From Chryseobacterium oryzae (GTDB lineage Bacteria; Bacteroidota; Bacteroidia; Flavobacteriales; Weeksellaceae): 64,000 nucleotides of DNA. Made by a program: the position numbers and the translations under genes. How positions within the stretch are numbered: position 1 is the stretch's first letter; every line of letters begins with the position of its first letter. Under the pieces are notes generated by a model, which saw only the letters and a list, made by a program, of their open reading frames with translations, did no database searches and was not told where the DNA came from. Shown one piece after another: positions 8,586 through 16,494 of this stretch. The stretch spans positions 2,604,001 to 2,668,000 of the forward strand of contig NZ_CP094529.1 of the NCBI RefSeq assembly GCF_022811665.1, written 5' to 3'.

Positions 8586-9416
8586 TTAATTTTTCGGTTC
8601 TTTATACGGAAACAATTTCATCAAACCTTCATACAAACTTCTGTGAAGAATCGTTGCATGGTTATCTGTTTCCATCATTTTATATTCTAAAGTCCAATTT
8701 TTTTTATTGGCTTTTTTCAAAACATCGAAGAAATTTTCCGCATCTTTTATCATCACCGGATGTTCACCTTTTCCGACAGAAATATAAATGAATTTTTTGG
8801 TATCCGGAATTTTAGTTAATAATTGAGGAGCCTGTTTTAACAAACTTTCATTATCCCACCATAAACTCGGACTGATTATAAAATAATTATTGAATAGTTC
8901 AGGTTTTTTTAATAGAATTTCAGTGGCTAAAAGTCCACCCAAAGATTGTCCGAATAAGTATTTATCGGTTGTTTTAAACTGACTTTCGATATAAGGTTTT
9001 AATTCTTTCTCCAAAAAACTGATGAATTTGTCCGAATGTCCTGTCGTAGGATAATCTTTCTGTAAATCCTTTAAATCAGTATGAAAAGTAAAATCCTTTT
9101 TCCTGTCAATATTGGCAATTCCTACCACAATCGTTTCCGGCATAGAATACATTTGATTGAAAAATTGCACTAAACCCGTAACGTGAATAAAATCTTCATT
9201 CATGCTTCCATCCAAAAGATAGATGATGGGGTAAGATTTTGTTTTATCGAAATTTTGTGGAAGATAAATATTTAAAACTCTGTCTTCATTTAAAATTTTG
9301 GAATTTATTGTTCTGATTTCTCCAATAGTTAAGGGTTTTACATTTCCACTTTGGGCAAAAACCAAAGATTGAAATGCAAAGAAAATACTGCAGTAGATGA
9401 GAAGTTTTTTAAACAT
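8586..9416 (-). CDS. secreted alpha/beta-hydrolase (esterase D/IroE-like)
   Basis: 276 residues with a signal peptide (about 1-22, ending VFAQ). The catalytic elbow is GQSLGG (Ser158), and a late His lies in DNHATILHRSLYEG (about residue 253). The strand order YPIIYLLDGSMNEDF and the overall length match the putative esterase family that includes ferric-enterobactin esterases (IroE/Fes-like) and S-formylglutathione hydrolase-like proteins. It probably acts in the periplasm on an ester substrate. It lies inside the paa cluster on the same strand but has no known role in phenylacetate catabolism. The rhodanese block upstream separates it from paaY. Substrate unknown. Confidence 0.8.
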   Translation of the reverse strand: MFKKLLIYCSIFFAFQSLVFAQSGNVKPLTIGEIRTINSKILNEDRVLNIYLPQNFDKTKSYPIIYLLDGSMNEDFIHVTGLVQFFNQMYSMPETIVVGIANIDRKKDFTFHTDLKDLQKDYPTTGHSDKFISFLEKELKPYIESQFKTTDKYLFGQSLGGLLATEILLKKPELFNNYFIISPSLWWDNESLLKQAPQLLTKIPDTKKFIYISVGKGEHPVMIKDAENFFDVLKKANKKNWTLEYKMMETDNHATILHRSLYEGLMKLFPYKEPKN

Positions 9417-9439
9417 TTTTATTTTAATTGTTTTTTATA

Positions 9440-9461
9440 AAAACCTAACGGGTTTTGAAAA
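9440..9461. repeat. half REP-like element, left copy
   Basis: A 22-nt sequence containing CCTAACGGGTTTTG, identical to the left half of the REP-like palindrome at 10569-10601 but lacking its right arm. With that copy it brackets the rhodanese and transposase-remnant block. Confidence 0.65.
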
Positions 9462-9535
9462 TCTAGCTATCCCTTAAATTTAGACCAAGTTTCGCAGCTA
9501 ATGTTTCCTTACCATATTTTCTCTTCTCCATAAGA

Positions 9536-10381
9536 TCATAATTCTATTGGAAAAGTATTACTAATATTTCCCCATTCCATCCATGAACCGTCATATACTT
9601 TTATTCTTTCAATACCTACTTTTATTGCACCCAAAGCACCTATACAGGATGTTACTCCAGAACCACAACTAAAAATAAGTTCCTTAGAAATATCCATTTC
9701 AGAGAAAATTGCCTTTAATTTTTCATCAGATTTTAATTTACCATTTTCAAGAAACACTTCAAAAGGAATGTTGATGGAATTAGGAATATGTCCCGACTTT
9801 AGGTTATCTCTAGGCTCCTTTTCTATACCATAAAATCTTCCATGTGACCTAACATCGATTATTATACTGTCAGATAAGTGATTTAGTACATATTGGGAGT
9901 CGCAGAAAAACCGATATGTTTCCTCGGTATTATTTATAGAAAAATCCCCGACAGCTTCATCGGTAAGATAAGAATTTTCTACTGGATAGCCTTCGTTTTT
10001 CCAGTCAATTAATCCTCCATCCAAAATTGAGATATTGTTATGTCCTAAACTCTTCAACATAAAAAAAACACGAGGAGAAGAATATATTCCCTGATTATCA
10101 TAGATCACAATTTCGGAATTATTTTTTATTCCTAATTTCCGAACATTCTCTAACATATTACTTATATTTGGCAATGTGTGATCATATGGACTTGATAAAT
10201 CACTAAATATTTTTTTTAAATCAAACTTTTTTGAATTTGGAATTATTTCATTGATATTATTGTTATTGACAGAAACAGTTTTAGGTTTAATGCTAGCATC
10301 TAATATTATCAAATTTTGATTTTTGCTATTTTTATTTAACCAATTAGCCGAAACCGTAGTGCTTATTTTATTATTTCCCAT
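9536..10381 (-). CDS. two-domain sulfurtransferase (rhodanese / 3-mercaptopyruvate sulfurtransferase type)
   Basis: 281 residues with two rhodanese domains: an inactive N-terminal one (about 1-135) and a catalytic C-terminal one (about 155-281). The active-site loop is CGSGVTS (Cys239-Ser245), the form typical of mercaptopyruvate or thiosulfate sulfurtransferases. Structural motifs IYDNQGIYSSPRVFFMLKSLGH and LKSGHIPNSINIPF are also present. The enzyme moves sulfane sulfur to thiol acceptors or cyanide, probably in the cytoplasm. It interrupts the paa cluster. Its Asn- and Ile-rich composition is more AT-biased than the paa genes. Its start codon lies inside the frame of a broken RAYT-type transposase, suggesting it was brought in by recombination. 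A 22-nt REP repeat flanks the block. Confidence 0.9.
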   Translation of the reverse strand: MGNNKISTTVSANWLNKNSKNQNLIILDASIKPKTVSVNNNNINEIIPNSKKFDLKKIFSDLSSPYDHTLPNISNMLENVRKLGIKNNSEIVIYDNQGIYSSPRVFFMLKSLGHNNISILDGGLIDWKNEGYPVENSYLTDEAVGDFSINNTEETYRFFCDSQYVLNHLSDSIIIDVRSHGRFYGIEKEPRDNLKSGHIPNSINIPFEVFLENGKLKSDEKLKAIFSEMDISKELIFSCGSGVTSCIGALGAIKVGIERIKVYDGSWMEWGNISNTFPIEL

Positions 10382-10556
10382 TTTGAATTATTATAAAACA
10401 ATAGGCATAAATATCTGCAATTTGAAGAATATATTTATCTAACTGCTTCAGAAAAAATTGATAGTTTGTTTCTTCACGGAAAATTAATTCTTTCCCATTT
10501 ACATGAGAAAAAATGTGATAGACAGAATCAAACTCAAAATTTTCTGTATTTCTCAT
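10371..10556 (-). pseudogene. truncated REP-associated (IS200-like Y1) transposase
   Basis: 61 residues remain, with the N-terminal pattern of RAYT/Y1 transposases: VYHIFSHVNGKELIFREETNYQFFL and then QIADIYAYC. In full-length relatives the next residues contain the metal-binding PNHFH (HxH) and later the catalytic Tyr. Here the frame leaves the family after AYC, runs into unrelated residues and stops inside the rhodanese start region. Both catalytic elements are therefore missing and the protein cannot be active. The gene lies next to REP-like palindromes, the usual partner of these transposases. Confidence 0.7.
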
Positions 10557-10568
10557 TTTACTTTATGA

Positions 10569-10601
10569 AAACCTAACGGGTTTTGAAAACCCATTAGGTT
10601 T
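10569..10601. repeat. REP-like palindrome, right copy
   Basis: Two 16-bp arms around a single G, with one mismatch between them (AAACCTAACGGGTTTT and AAAACCCATTAGGTTT). Its left half is repeated at 9441-9461. A close relative with perfect arms is at 32068-32100. Confidence 0.75.
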
Positions 10602-10615
10602 GGGTATATTTTAAA

Positions 10616-11209
10616 CTATTTCACATCATCCCAAATGCTGTAATCAACAACTTTCGTAGGAATCTGCTGCACATATTCTGTAAAAGGCTCACAGGGAAGA
10701 ATGGCATCTTTTCCTTCTCTTGCCAATTCCTGATACAATCTTGTTCCTTCCGTTTTCCATTTGATCATTTCATCAGAAATATCACGAATGATTTTTGCAG
10801 GGCTTCCAACAATCAATTTTCTTGCATCACATTTGAAATTGGCAGGAACGAAAGCCAAGGCTCCGATGATACATTCGTCACCGATTACTGCTTTGTCCAT
10901 CACTACGGCGTTCATTCCAACCAAACAATTTCTACCAATATGTCCGGAATGAATAATCGCTCCATGACCAATATGCGCCGATTCTTCTAAAATGGTCTCA
11001 ATGCCCGGAAAAACGTGAAGTGTACAATTTTCCTGTACATTGGCCCCGTCTTTCACGATAATTTTACCCCAGTCGCCTCGAATTACTGCATTCGGACCAA
11101 TATAAACTTCTTCACCGATTTCCACATTGCCAATAATCACCGCTTGTGGATGAACGTAAGCGGAAGGCTTAATGATGGGGCGAATTCCGTGATATGAGTA
11201 AATATTCAT
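10616..11209 (-). CDS. paaY: PaaY-like hexapeptide-repeat (gamma-carbonic-anhydrase fold) protein
   Basis: 197 residues, the same size as E. coli PaaY. It has the left-handed beta-helix pattern of isoleucine-patch turns (IIGNVEIGEEVYIGPNAVIRGD, IGHGAIIHSGHIGRNCLVGMN, VIGDECIIGA). Conserved His residues for a metal site are visible (TLHVFPG, HIGHGAIIHSGHIG). PaaY is a thioesterase-like accessory that clears dead-end CoA thioesters such as 2-hydroxycyclohepta-1,4,6-triene-1-formyl-CoA. It lies downstream of paaJ on the same strand, which supports the assignment. Confidence 0.88.
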   Translation of the reverse strand: MNIYSYHGIRPIIKPSAYVHPQAVIIGNVEIGEEVYIGPNAVIRGDWGKIIVKDGANVQENCTLHVFPGIETILEESAHIGHGAIIHSGHIGRNCLVGMNAVVMDKAVIGDECIIGALAFVPANFKCDARKLIVGSPAKIIRDISDEMIKWKTEGTRLYQELAREGKDAILPCEPFTEYVQQIPTKVVDYSIWDDVK

Positions 11210-11235
11210 AAAATTTTTATTGGAAATTTAATTTA

Positions 11236-11338
11236 ATCAATGTATCAATCTAAGAGTTTACCAATGAGATGCTTCGACAAGCTCAGCATGACAGGAATTG
11301 TTACGTTGATACATTTTCAGATTCTTATATTATTGAAA
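11236..11338. repeat. palindromic spacer repeat carrying TTCGACAAGCTCAGCATGAC core
   Basis: Between paaY and paaJ, arms AATGTATCA (11239-11247) and TGATACATT (11307-11315) match the arms in the paaZ-esterase spacer. Between them is TTCGACAAGCTCAGCATGAC (11273-11292), a core of the type seen in dispersed intergenic repeats of many bacteria. A degenerate form of the core appears in the paaA-paaB spacer near 17.67 kb. Confidence 0.65.
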
Positions 11339-11341
11339 AAG

Positions 11342-12550
11342 CTATACTTTTTCAATCACCATGGCATAACCTTGTCCGACACCGATACAAAGCGTACACA
11401 ACGCATATTTTTTATCTTGTTTTTGAAGTTCCATAGCGGCAGAACCAACAATTCTTGCTCCTGAAACTCCGAGTGGGTGACCGATTGCGATAGCTCCTCC
11501 GTTTGGATTTACTCTCGCATCATCATCCTTTAAACCTAACGTTCTTGTTACCGCCAAAGCCTGTGCGGCAAATGCTTCATTGAGCTCAATGACGTCCATA
11601 TCTTCCAGTGAAAGATTTACCCTTTTTAAAACTTTTTGAGTTGCTTCAACAGGTCCGATTCCCATAATTCTAGGCTCTACACCGGCAACAGCTGATCCTA
11701 AAATCTTGGCAATAGGCTTCAAACCATATTTTTTTACAGCTTCTTCGCTGGCAAGAATTAATGCTGCTGCTCCGTCATTCATTCCGGAAGCGTTTCCAGC
11801 TGTTACTGTCCCTCCTTCTTTTCTGAAAGCCGGACGCAATTTCCCCAAACCTTCCATTGTGGAAGTAGGTTTGATGAATTCGTCTTTATCGAAAACTTTC
11901 GGTTCTCCTTTTCTTTGTGGGATTTCCACTTTTATAATTTCTTCAGCCAATCTACCGTTTTCCTGTGCTTTAGTCGCTTTCTGCTGAGACCAAAGAGCAA
12001 ATTTATCCTGATCTTCACGGCTGATGTTATGCATTTCTGCTAAATTTTCGGCCGTTTCTCCCATTCCGTCAACGCCGTACATTTCTTTCATTTTCGGATT
12101 GATGAATCTCCATCCGAAAGTCGTATCAAACATCTGGCTGTCTCTCCCAAAAGCCGCACTTGGTTTTGACATCACATAAGGCGACCGCGTCATGTGTTCT
12201 ACTCCACCGGCAATGTAAATTTCACCTTCTCCTGAAGCAATCGAACGGAATGCATTCGCCACCGCCGACATTCCCGAAGCACACAATCTGTTGACGGTTT
12301 CGCCTCCGATTTTATAGGGAAGACCGGCTAACAAAAGCCCCATTCTCGCTACGTTTCTATTATCTTCACCTGCCTGATTGGCGCATCCGAAAATAACATC
12401 CTCAATTTCCTCAACAGGAACTTCAGGGTTTCTTGCTACGATTTCTTTAATAACGATAGCAGCCAAATCGTCTGCTCTTACTTCTGAAAGACCACCTGAT
12501 AATTTTGAAATTGGTGTTCTGATGTAATCTATAATGTATACATTGTTCAT
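11342..12550 (-). CDS. paaJ: 3-oxoadipyl-CoA thiolase
   Basis: 402 residues, a full thiolase. The acyl-accepting Cys is in [11 protein letters not shown] (Cys90), the His in [10 protein letters not shown] (His358), and the second active-site Cys in CIGVGQG (Cys388). In the paa pathway it cleaves 3-oxoadipyl-CoA to succinyl-CoA and acetyl-CoA, and also the earlier 3-oxo-5,6-dehydrosuberyl-CoA. Position within the cluster between paaI and paaY supports PaaJ over a general fatty-acid thiolase, although PcaF-type activity is essentially the same reaction. Confidence 0.92.
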   Translation of the reverse strand: MNNVYIIDYIRTPISKLSGGLSEVRADDLAAIVIKEIVARNPEVPVEEIEDVIFGCANQAGEDNRNVARMGLLLAGLPYKIGGETVNRLCASGMSAVANAFRSIASGEGEIYIAGGVEHMTRSPYVMSKPSAAFGRDSQMFDTTFGWRFINPKMKEMYGVDGMGETAENLAEMHNISREDQDKFALWSQQKATKAQENGRLAEEIIKVEIPQRKGEPKVFDKDEFIKPTSTMEGLGKLRPAFRKEGGTVTAGNASGMNDGAAALILASEEAVKKYGLKPIAKILGSAVAGVEPRIMGIGPVEATQKVLKRVNLSLEDMDVIELNEAFAAQALAVTRTLGLKDDDARVNPNGGAIAIGHPLGVSGARIVGSAAMELQKQDKKYALCTLCIGVGQGYAMVIEKV

Positions 12551-12554
12551 TTTT

Positions 12555-12632
12555 CAATAGATTTTAGATGATAGATTTCAGACAACAGACATTTCTAAAT
12601 CTAATATCTTACCTCTGATGTCTTTTATCTGA
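12555..12632. repeat. AT-rich spacer repeat (GATTTCAGAC class)
   Basis: The spacer between paaJ and paaI is an imperfect palindrome of short iterated units (agatgatagatttcagac ... tctgatgtcttttatctga). The same type of sequence occurs at 17250-17330 and in the rpoB-rpoC spacer. Confidence 0.5.
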
Positions 12633-12633
12633 T

Positions 12634-13047
12634 TTATAATTCTGTAACCTTTTTTCCGATTTTATAAACAGTTCCTACAAATTTCGCCACCAATTCTTGA
12701 TTCTGATTGGTAATTTTAATATCGTAAATTGCTGTTTTTCTGGTATTATTTACCAAAATACTTTCTGCTCTGAAAATATCTCCTTCTCTTCCAGCCTTTG
12801 TGAAATTTATGGTTACGCTTAAAGCCACGGCTGCATTTCCGTCATTGTTTGAAGAAAAAGCAAAAGCTGAATCCGCAAAAGCAAAGGTTACTCCACCATG
12901 AACCGTTCCCAAACCGTTGAGCATTTGTTTCGTGATTTGCATTTCAATTAATGCATAGTTTTCTTTAATATCAATAATTTTTATTCCTAAAAACTGGGAG
13001 AAGTAGTCTTTCTCCATCATGTAATCTACAACCTGTTTCGGATTCAT
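12634..13047 (-). CDS. paaI: PaaI-type hotdog-fold acyl-CoA thioesterase
   Basis: 137 residues with the hotdog thioesterase signature LNGLGTVHGGVTFAFADSAF, including the central helix acidic residue, and the substrate-tunnel strand ALSVTINFTKAGREGD. PaaI hydrolyses hydroxyphenylacetyl-CoA and related stalled thioesters, releasing CoA. The start ATG shares its A with the stop of the preceding 81-residue gene (TAATG), implying translational coupling. Confidence 0.9.
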   Translation of the reverse strand: MNPKQVVDYMMEKDYFSQFLGIKIIDIKENYALIEMQITKQMLNGLGTVHGGVTFAFADSAFAFSSNNDGNAAVALSVTINFTKAGREGDIFRAESILVNNTRKTAIYDIKITNQNQELVAKFVGTVYKIGKKVTEL

Positions 13048-13292
13048 TATCTTTTATTTAAATTTTTAAATCTGATTACATCTTTCCATGTATAATTTCT
13101 TCCGTCTAAAATGAAGATTGCTAAAAAAATAAAGACGAAATAAAATAAAAAGCCATATATATTGATACTTTTCTCATCATCCCAACCCAAATAATAAAAG
13201 AAAAGTTTTACAAGGGCGAAACCAACAACATAAATAGCCGCAGTTACTATAGATCTGAGAAAGTTTTTCATTGTAAAAATTCTTTTCAGCAT
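13047..13292 (-). CDS. small two-helix membrane protein in paa operon, unknown
   Basis: 81 residues with two hydrophobic helices (about 13-33 and 43-62) and a short basic tail (WKDVIRFKNLNKR). The second Met (MKNFLRS, residue 8) could be the real start. The stop overlaps the paaI start by one base, so it is translationally coupled to paaI. No family is recognised. A role in the paa pathway is only suggested by position. Confidence 0.6.
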   Translation of the reverse strand: MLKRIFTMKNFLRSIVTAAIYVVGFALVKLFFYYLGWDDEKSINIYGFLFYFVFIFLAIFILDGRNYTWKDVIRFKNLNKR

Positions 13293-13311
13293 AATTTTAA
13301 ATGTTTTTAAG

Positions 13312-13623
13312 CTAAGAATTGTTTATTTGTTCATATAATTCATCTGCCAATTGATCGTAAATACTCATGGTTTTACCCAAAATTAACTGTTCATAAGTGA
13401 GATTTCCAGAATCTGATGATTTTTCGCCCTGATAAAAACCGATTAAATTAATCCCTTCTTCGTGGGCGATTCTTTTAACTAATTCTTTATATTTTTCGTT
13501 GAAAATTCCCAATAATTCTAATTTTTCCTGATCATCTTTTATTGAAGAAAGTTTCTGAATTAAATATTCTTTTTCAATGTTCAGCCTTATTTCCAATTCT
13601 GTTCGGAATGATCCTATATCCAT
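13312..13623 (-). CDS. conserved-looking hypothetical protein in paa operon
   Basis: 103 residues, predicted mainly alpha-helical and charged, with no signal peptide or membrane segment. The start at 13623 and the tight spacing to the next gene (19 bp) fit operon membership between paaH and the membrane protein gene. I do not recognise the family. Confidence 0.6.
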   Translation of the reverse strand: MDIGSFRTELEIRLNIEKEYLIQKLSSIKDDQEKLELLGIFNEKYKELVKRIAHEEGINLIGFYQGEKSSDSGNLTYEQLILGKTMSIYDQLADELYEQINNS

Positions 13624-13701
13624 GACATTTAATCAATAAATAACAATGCCGCATTTACCAATGAATAAGAAGAACTGCTGCATCGTTAGATTGGTATATT
13701 G

Positions 13702-14850
13702 TTACATTTTACGAAGTAATGGGCTTTGTCTATACCTTTCCTCCTGATATTCTTCGTAAAGATTTTGAAGGGTTTCAGAGATTTTCGCATATCCGATTTC
13801 TTTTCCCCAAGCCAATAATCCTTTGGGATAATTTACTCCTTTCTGCATTGCTAATTCCAAATCTTCGTCGTTGGCAACACCTAATCTTTTTGCTTCTACC
13901 GCTTCATTTATCAACATAGAAATAATTCTCAAGAATATTTGTTGATATAATTCATCATTCTTTTCAAACTCTTGACTCTTGGTTCTTGACTCTTGGTTCT
14001 TATCAGAATAATCATAAAACCCTTTTCCTGTTTTTCTGCCGTGAAGTTTGGCTTCCAACATTCTTTGCTGAAGGAGGGACGGTTTGTATTTCGGATCGTA
14101 AAAATATTCGTTGTAAACCGTTTTTGTTACGGAGAAATTAACATCTACTCCAATAAGATCCATCAGTTCAAAAGGTCCCATTTTAAAGTTTCCAATTGTT
14201 TTCATCGCATCATCAACCTGTTCTACTGTTGCGATATTTTCCTCAACAATTCTCAGTGCTTCACCATAATATGGGCGTGCAATTCTGTTCACGATAAATC
14301 CCGGAATATCTTTAGCAATAACCGGAGTTTTGCCCCAGTCTTTCATCAAACTGTATATTTTTTCGGCTAAAAATTTTTCTGTTAATAAAGAAGGAATAAC
14401 CTCAACCAAAGGCATCAATGGAGCCGGATTGAAGAAGTGGATTCCGATGAAACGCTCCGGTTTTTGTAATTCCGCACCGAGAGAGGTGATGGAAATAGAT
14501 GATGTGTTGGAACCGATTACACAAGTTTCAGAAACGTGGTTTTCCAGTTCTGTAAATACTTTGGTTTTGATTTCTTTATTTTCGATGATGGCCTCAATGA
14601 TGAGTTCACATTCTTTGAAGTCTTTCAATTCTGTAGCAATGGAGATATTGGCTAAAATTTCAGTCATTTTTTCTGCCGAAATTTTTTGTTTATCAACCAG
14701 TTTGGTTAATGTTTTTTCCAAACCTACAGTTGCCGTTTCTACTTGTTTTGCATTGGCGTCATAAACCCAAACTTTGCATCCGTTGGTTGCGGCCACTTGT
14801 GCAATGCCTATTCCCATGGTTCCGGCACCGATGATTCCTACATTTTTCAT
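13702..14850 (-). CDS. paaH: 3-hydroxyacyl-CoA dehydrogenase (3-hydroxyadipyl-CoA dehydrogenase)
   Basis: 382 residues. The N-terminal Rossmann domain has IIGAGTMGIGIAQ (GxGxxG at residues 8-13). The catalytic His is in GIHFFNPAPLMPLVEVIP, followed by the dimerisation motif DIPGFIVNRIARP. A second dehydrogenase C-terminal repeat is present, explaining the length beyond the 280-residue butyryl-type enzymes. It oxidises 3-hydroxyadipyl-CoA with NAD in the paa pathway. Residues around 290-300 are Lys/Gln/Ser-rich (DKNQESRTKSQEFEKN), encoded by a short tandem-like DNA segment, probably a flexible linker between the two halves. Confidence 0.92.
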   Translation of the reverse strand: MKNVGIIGAGTMGIGIAQVAATNGCKVWVYDANAKQVETATVGLEKTLTKLVDKQKISAEKMTEILANISIATELKDFKECELIIEAIIENKEIKTKVFTELENHVSETCVIGSNTSSISITSLGAELQKPERFIGIHFFNPAPLMPLVEVIPSLLTEKFLAEKIYSLMKDWGKTPVIAKDIPGFIVNRIARPYYGEALRIVEENIATVEQVDDAMKTIGNFKMGPFELMDLIGVDVNFSVTKTVYNEYFYDPKYKPSLLQQRMLEAKLHGRKTGKGFYDYSDKNQESRTKSQEFEKNDELYQQIFLRIISMLINEAVEAKRLGVANDEDLELAMQKGVNYPKGLLAWGKEIGYAKISETLQNLYEEYQEERYRQSPLLRKM

Positions 14851-14860
14851 GTTGTATAAT

Positions 14861-14925
14861 GTAAAATGTACAATGTAAAAAGTATTGTATGTGTACGTTG
14901 TACATTTTACTTTTTACATTGTACA
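14861..14925. repeat. long perfect inverted repeat in paaG-paaH spacer
   Basis: Arms TGTACAATGTAAAAAGT (14867-14883) and ACTTTTTACATTGTACA (14909-14925) are perfect over 17 bp. A nested GTAAAATGTAC / GTACATTTTAC pair uses overlapping bases. The related sequence tgtaaaatgtaaaaagtat occurs in the paaA-paaE spacer. It fills the gap between paaH and paaG. Confidence 0.75.
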
Positions 14926-14932
14926 AGTTTAT

Positions 14933-15733
14933 TTATTTTCCTTTATAATTAGGTTTTCTTTTTTCTAAAAAGGCAGTTACACCTTCTTTAAAATCTTCTG
15001 TTTCTGCAGCTTTTTGCTGTAAATCTCCTTCCAATTCAAGCTGTTCTTTTAAAGTATTATTGTAAGAGTTAGCAAAAGCTTTTTTGGTTAGTTTTAAGCC
15101 TATTGTAGGCATATTAGATACTTTCTCCAAAATTTCCATAGATTTTGAATTGAATTCTTCTTCGCTGAAAACTTCTGCTACCAAACCATAAGATTTTGAT
15201 TCTTCAGCCGATAATTTTTTACCCGTAAATGCTAAATAATTAGCCAATTGTCTTCCTAATAATTTAGGCAAGAAATAGGTTCCACCAGTATCAGGAATTA
15301 ACCCAATATTTGAAAATGCCTGAGCAAAATATGATTTATTATTGGCTAAAACAAAGTCGCAAATCAATGCTAACATCGCTCCTGCTCCTACAGCCGGACC
15401 ATTTACCAATGCAACAACAGGTTTTTTGCAACGTGTAATTTCAAGCACCAAAGGATTATAATAATCAGTCACAATTTTTCGGATAATATCGTGATCCTGA
15501 TGATCATTTCCCTGAACAAAAGCATCATCCAGATTCTGACCCGAACAAAACGCTCTTCCTCTTCCTGAAATCGCAACACATCTTACTATGGGATCATTAC
15601 TGCATTCATTTACAAATTCCTTTAACTCTGTTAACGAAGGCTTAGTTAAGGCATTCATGGTATCTGGCTGATTGAGATAAGCAATTTTTAGCTTTCCCTC
15701 AAAGTGGGTTTCGATGTCAAGTTGTGTGTACAT
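14933..15733 (-). CDS. paaG: PaaG 1,2-epoxyphenylacetyl-CoA isomerase
   Basis: 266 residues of crotonase fold: oxyanion-hole segments GRAFCSGQNLDDAF and GPAVGAGAMLALICDF. The NIGLIPDTGGTYFLP motif carries the single catalytic Asp typical of PaaG instead of the two Glu of hydratases. PaaG converts the ring epoxide to the seven-membered oxepin-CoA and also isomerises double bonds downstream. It lies between paaD and paaH. Confidence 0.9.
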   Translation of the reverse strand: MYTQLDIETHFEGKLKIAYLNQPDTMNALTKPSLTELKEFVNECSNDPIVRCVAISGRGRAFCSGQNLDDAFVQGNDHQDHDIIRKIVTDYYNPLVLEITRCKKPVVALVNGPAVGAGAMLALICDFVLANNKSYFAQAFSNIGLIPDTGGTYFLPKLLGRQLANYLAFTGKKLSAEESKSYGLVAEVFSEEEFNSKSMEILEKVSNMPTIGLKLTKKAFANSYNNTLKEQLELEGDLQQKAAETEDFKEGVTAFLEKRKPNYKGK

Positions 15734-15744
15734 AGTTTTACTTT

Positions 15745-15860
15745 TTATAATTAATGTAAATTTACGTATAAAAATATAGCAATATATCAGCTTATCAGTA
15801 TAACAATATTTGCCGCATTCAAAATTGTTACATTTTTATATTGCTCGATTGTTACATTAA
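15745..15860. repeat. AT-rich iterated palindromic spacer
   Basis: The paaD-paaG spacer consists of runs such as agcaatatatcagcttatcagtataacaata and gttacatttttatattgctcgattgttacatt, an imperfect inverted repeat of short units of the same class as the other paa spacers. Confidence 0.5.
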
Positions 15861-15861
15861 T

Positions 15862-16326
15862 CTAGTGACATTTAAAATAATCAAATGGCTCTAAACAGTC
15901 TAGGCATTGATATGAAGCTTTACATAAAGTAGATCCGAATCTGCTGATCTGTTTTGAATTCATAGAACCACAACGCGGGCATTTCTTCGGTTTCCCGATA
16001 TGATGTTCGTCTGCACCTTTTTCAGGAGGTGTGATTCCGTAAACACGAAGTTTTTCTCTGGCTTCATCCGTAATCCAATCCGTCGTCCAAATGGGAAACA
16101 TTTTGGTAACTACTTTTGCATCCCAACCATTCTCTTTCATAATTTTTATGATGTCTTCCTCAATGGTAAACATAGCGGGACAGGCAGAATAAGTAGGCGT
16201 AATGGTTACTTCACAAGAATTCTCGCTGGTAACTTTGGCTTCTCTTACAATACCCAATTCCACAATATTGATTACCGGAATTTCCGGATCGGGAACGAGT
16301 TCTAATATTTCTAAAGGATTTTTCAA
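15862..16326 (-). CDS. paaD: PaaD, MIP18-family protein of the phenylacetyl-CoA epoxidase
   Basis: 154 residues. The N-terminal half is a MIP18/DUF59 domain (LELVPDPEIPVINIVELGIVR, then TPTYSACPAM). The C-terminal half is a zinc-ribbon-like cysteine cluster (CPRCGSMNS, LCKASYQCLDCLEPFDYFKC). PaaD is required for epoxidase function in vivo, probably by Fe-S assembly on PaaE or on the complex. The expected neighbours paaC and paaG flank it. Confidence 0.92.
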   Translation of the reverse strand: MKNPLEILELVPDPEIPVINIVELGIVREAKVTSENSCEVTITPTYSACPAMFTIEEDIIKIMKENGWDAKVVTKMFPIWTTDWITDEAREKLRVYGITPPEKGADEHHIGKPKKCPRCGSMNSKQISRFGSTLCKASYQCLDCLEPFDYFKCH

Positions 16327-16494
16327 TCTTCTTTTTATCTGATATTTTTTAACGCAAAGTGCGCAAATTTTATTTGACTACTAATTGTTTTTAAGTTCGC
16401 TAAGGCGTTTCACTTATTAAAGTCAACAAAGTATAATTTCAATTGCAGTTCTAATTGTTATATTGATAAACTGCTACATTGTTACATTTAAAAA
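16327..16494. repeat. composite repeat spacer between paaC and paaD
   Basis: 168 bp without a gene. The first half contains AACGCAAAG...CGCTAAGGCGTT, outer arms similar to the CGCAAAG/CTTTGCG pair of the MITE-like element at 5.7-6.0 kb. The second half (ttgttatattgataaactgctacattgttacatt) belongs to the CAATnTA class of spacer repeats. Confidence 0.45.

Noticed and set aside
10371-10556. Intact small gene
   Set aside because: It has only the N-terminal part of a RAYT transposase, lacks the HxH and Tyr residues and runs into the rhodanese start.
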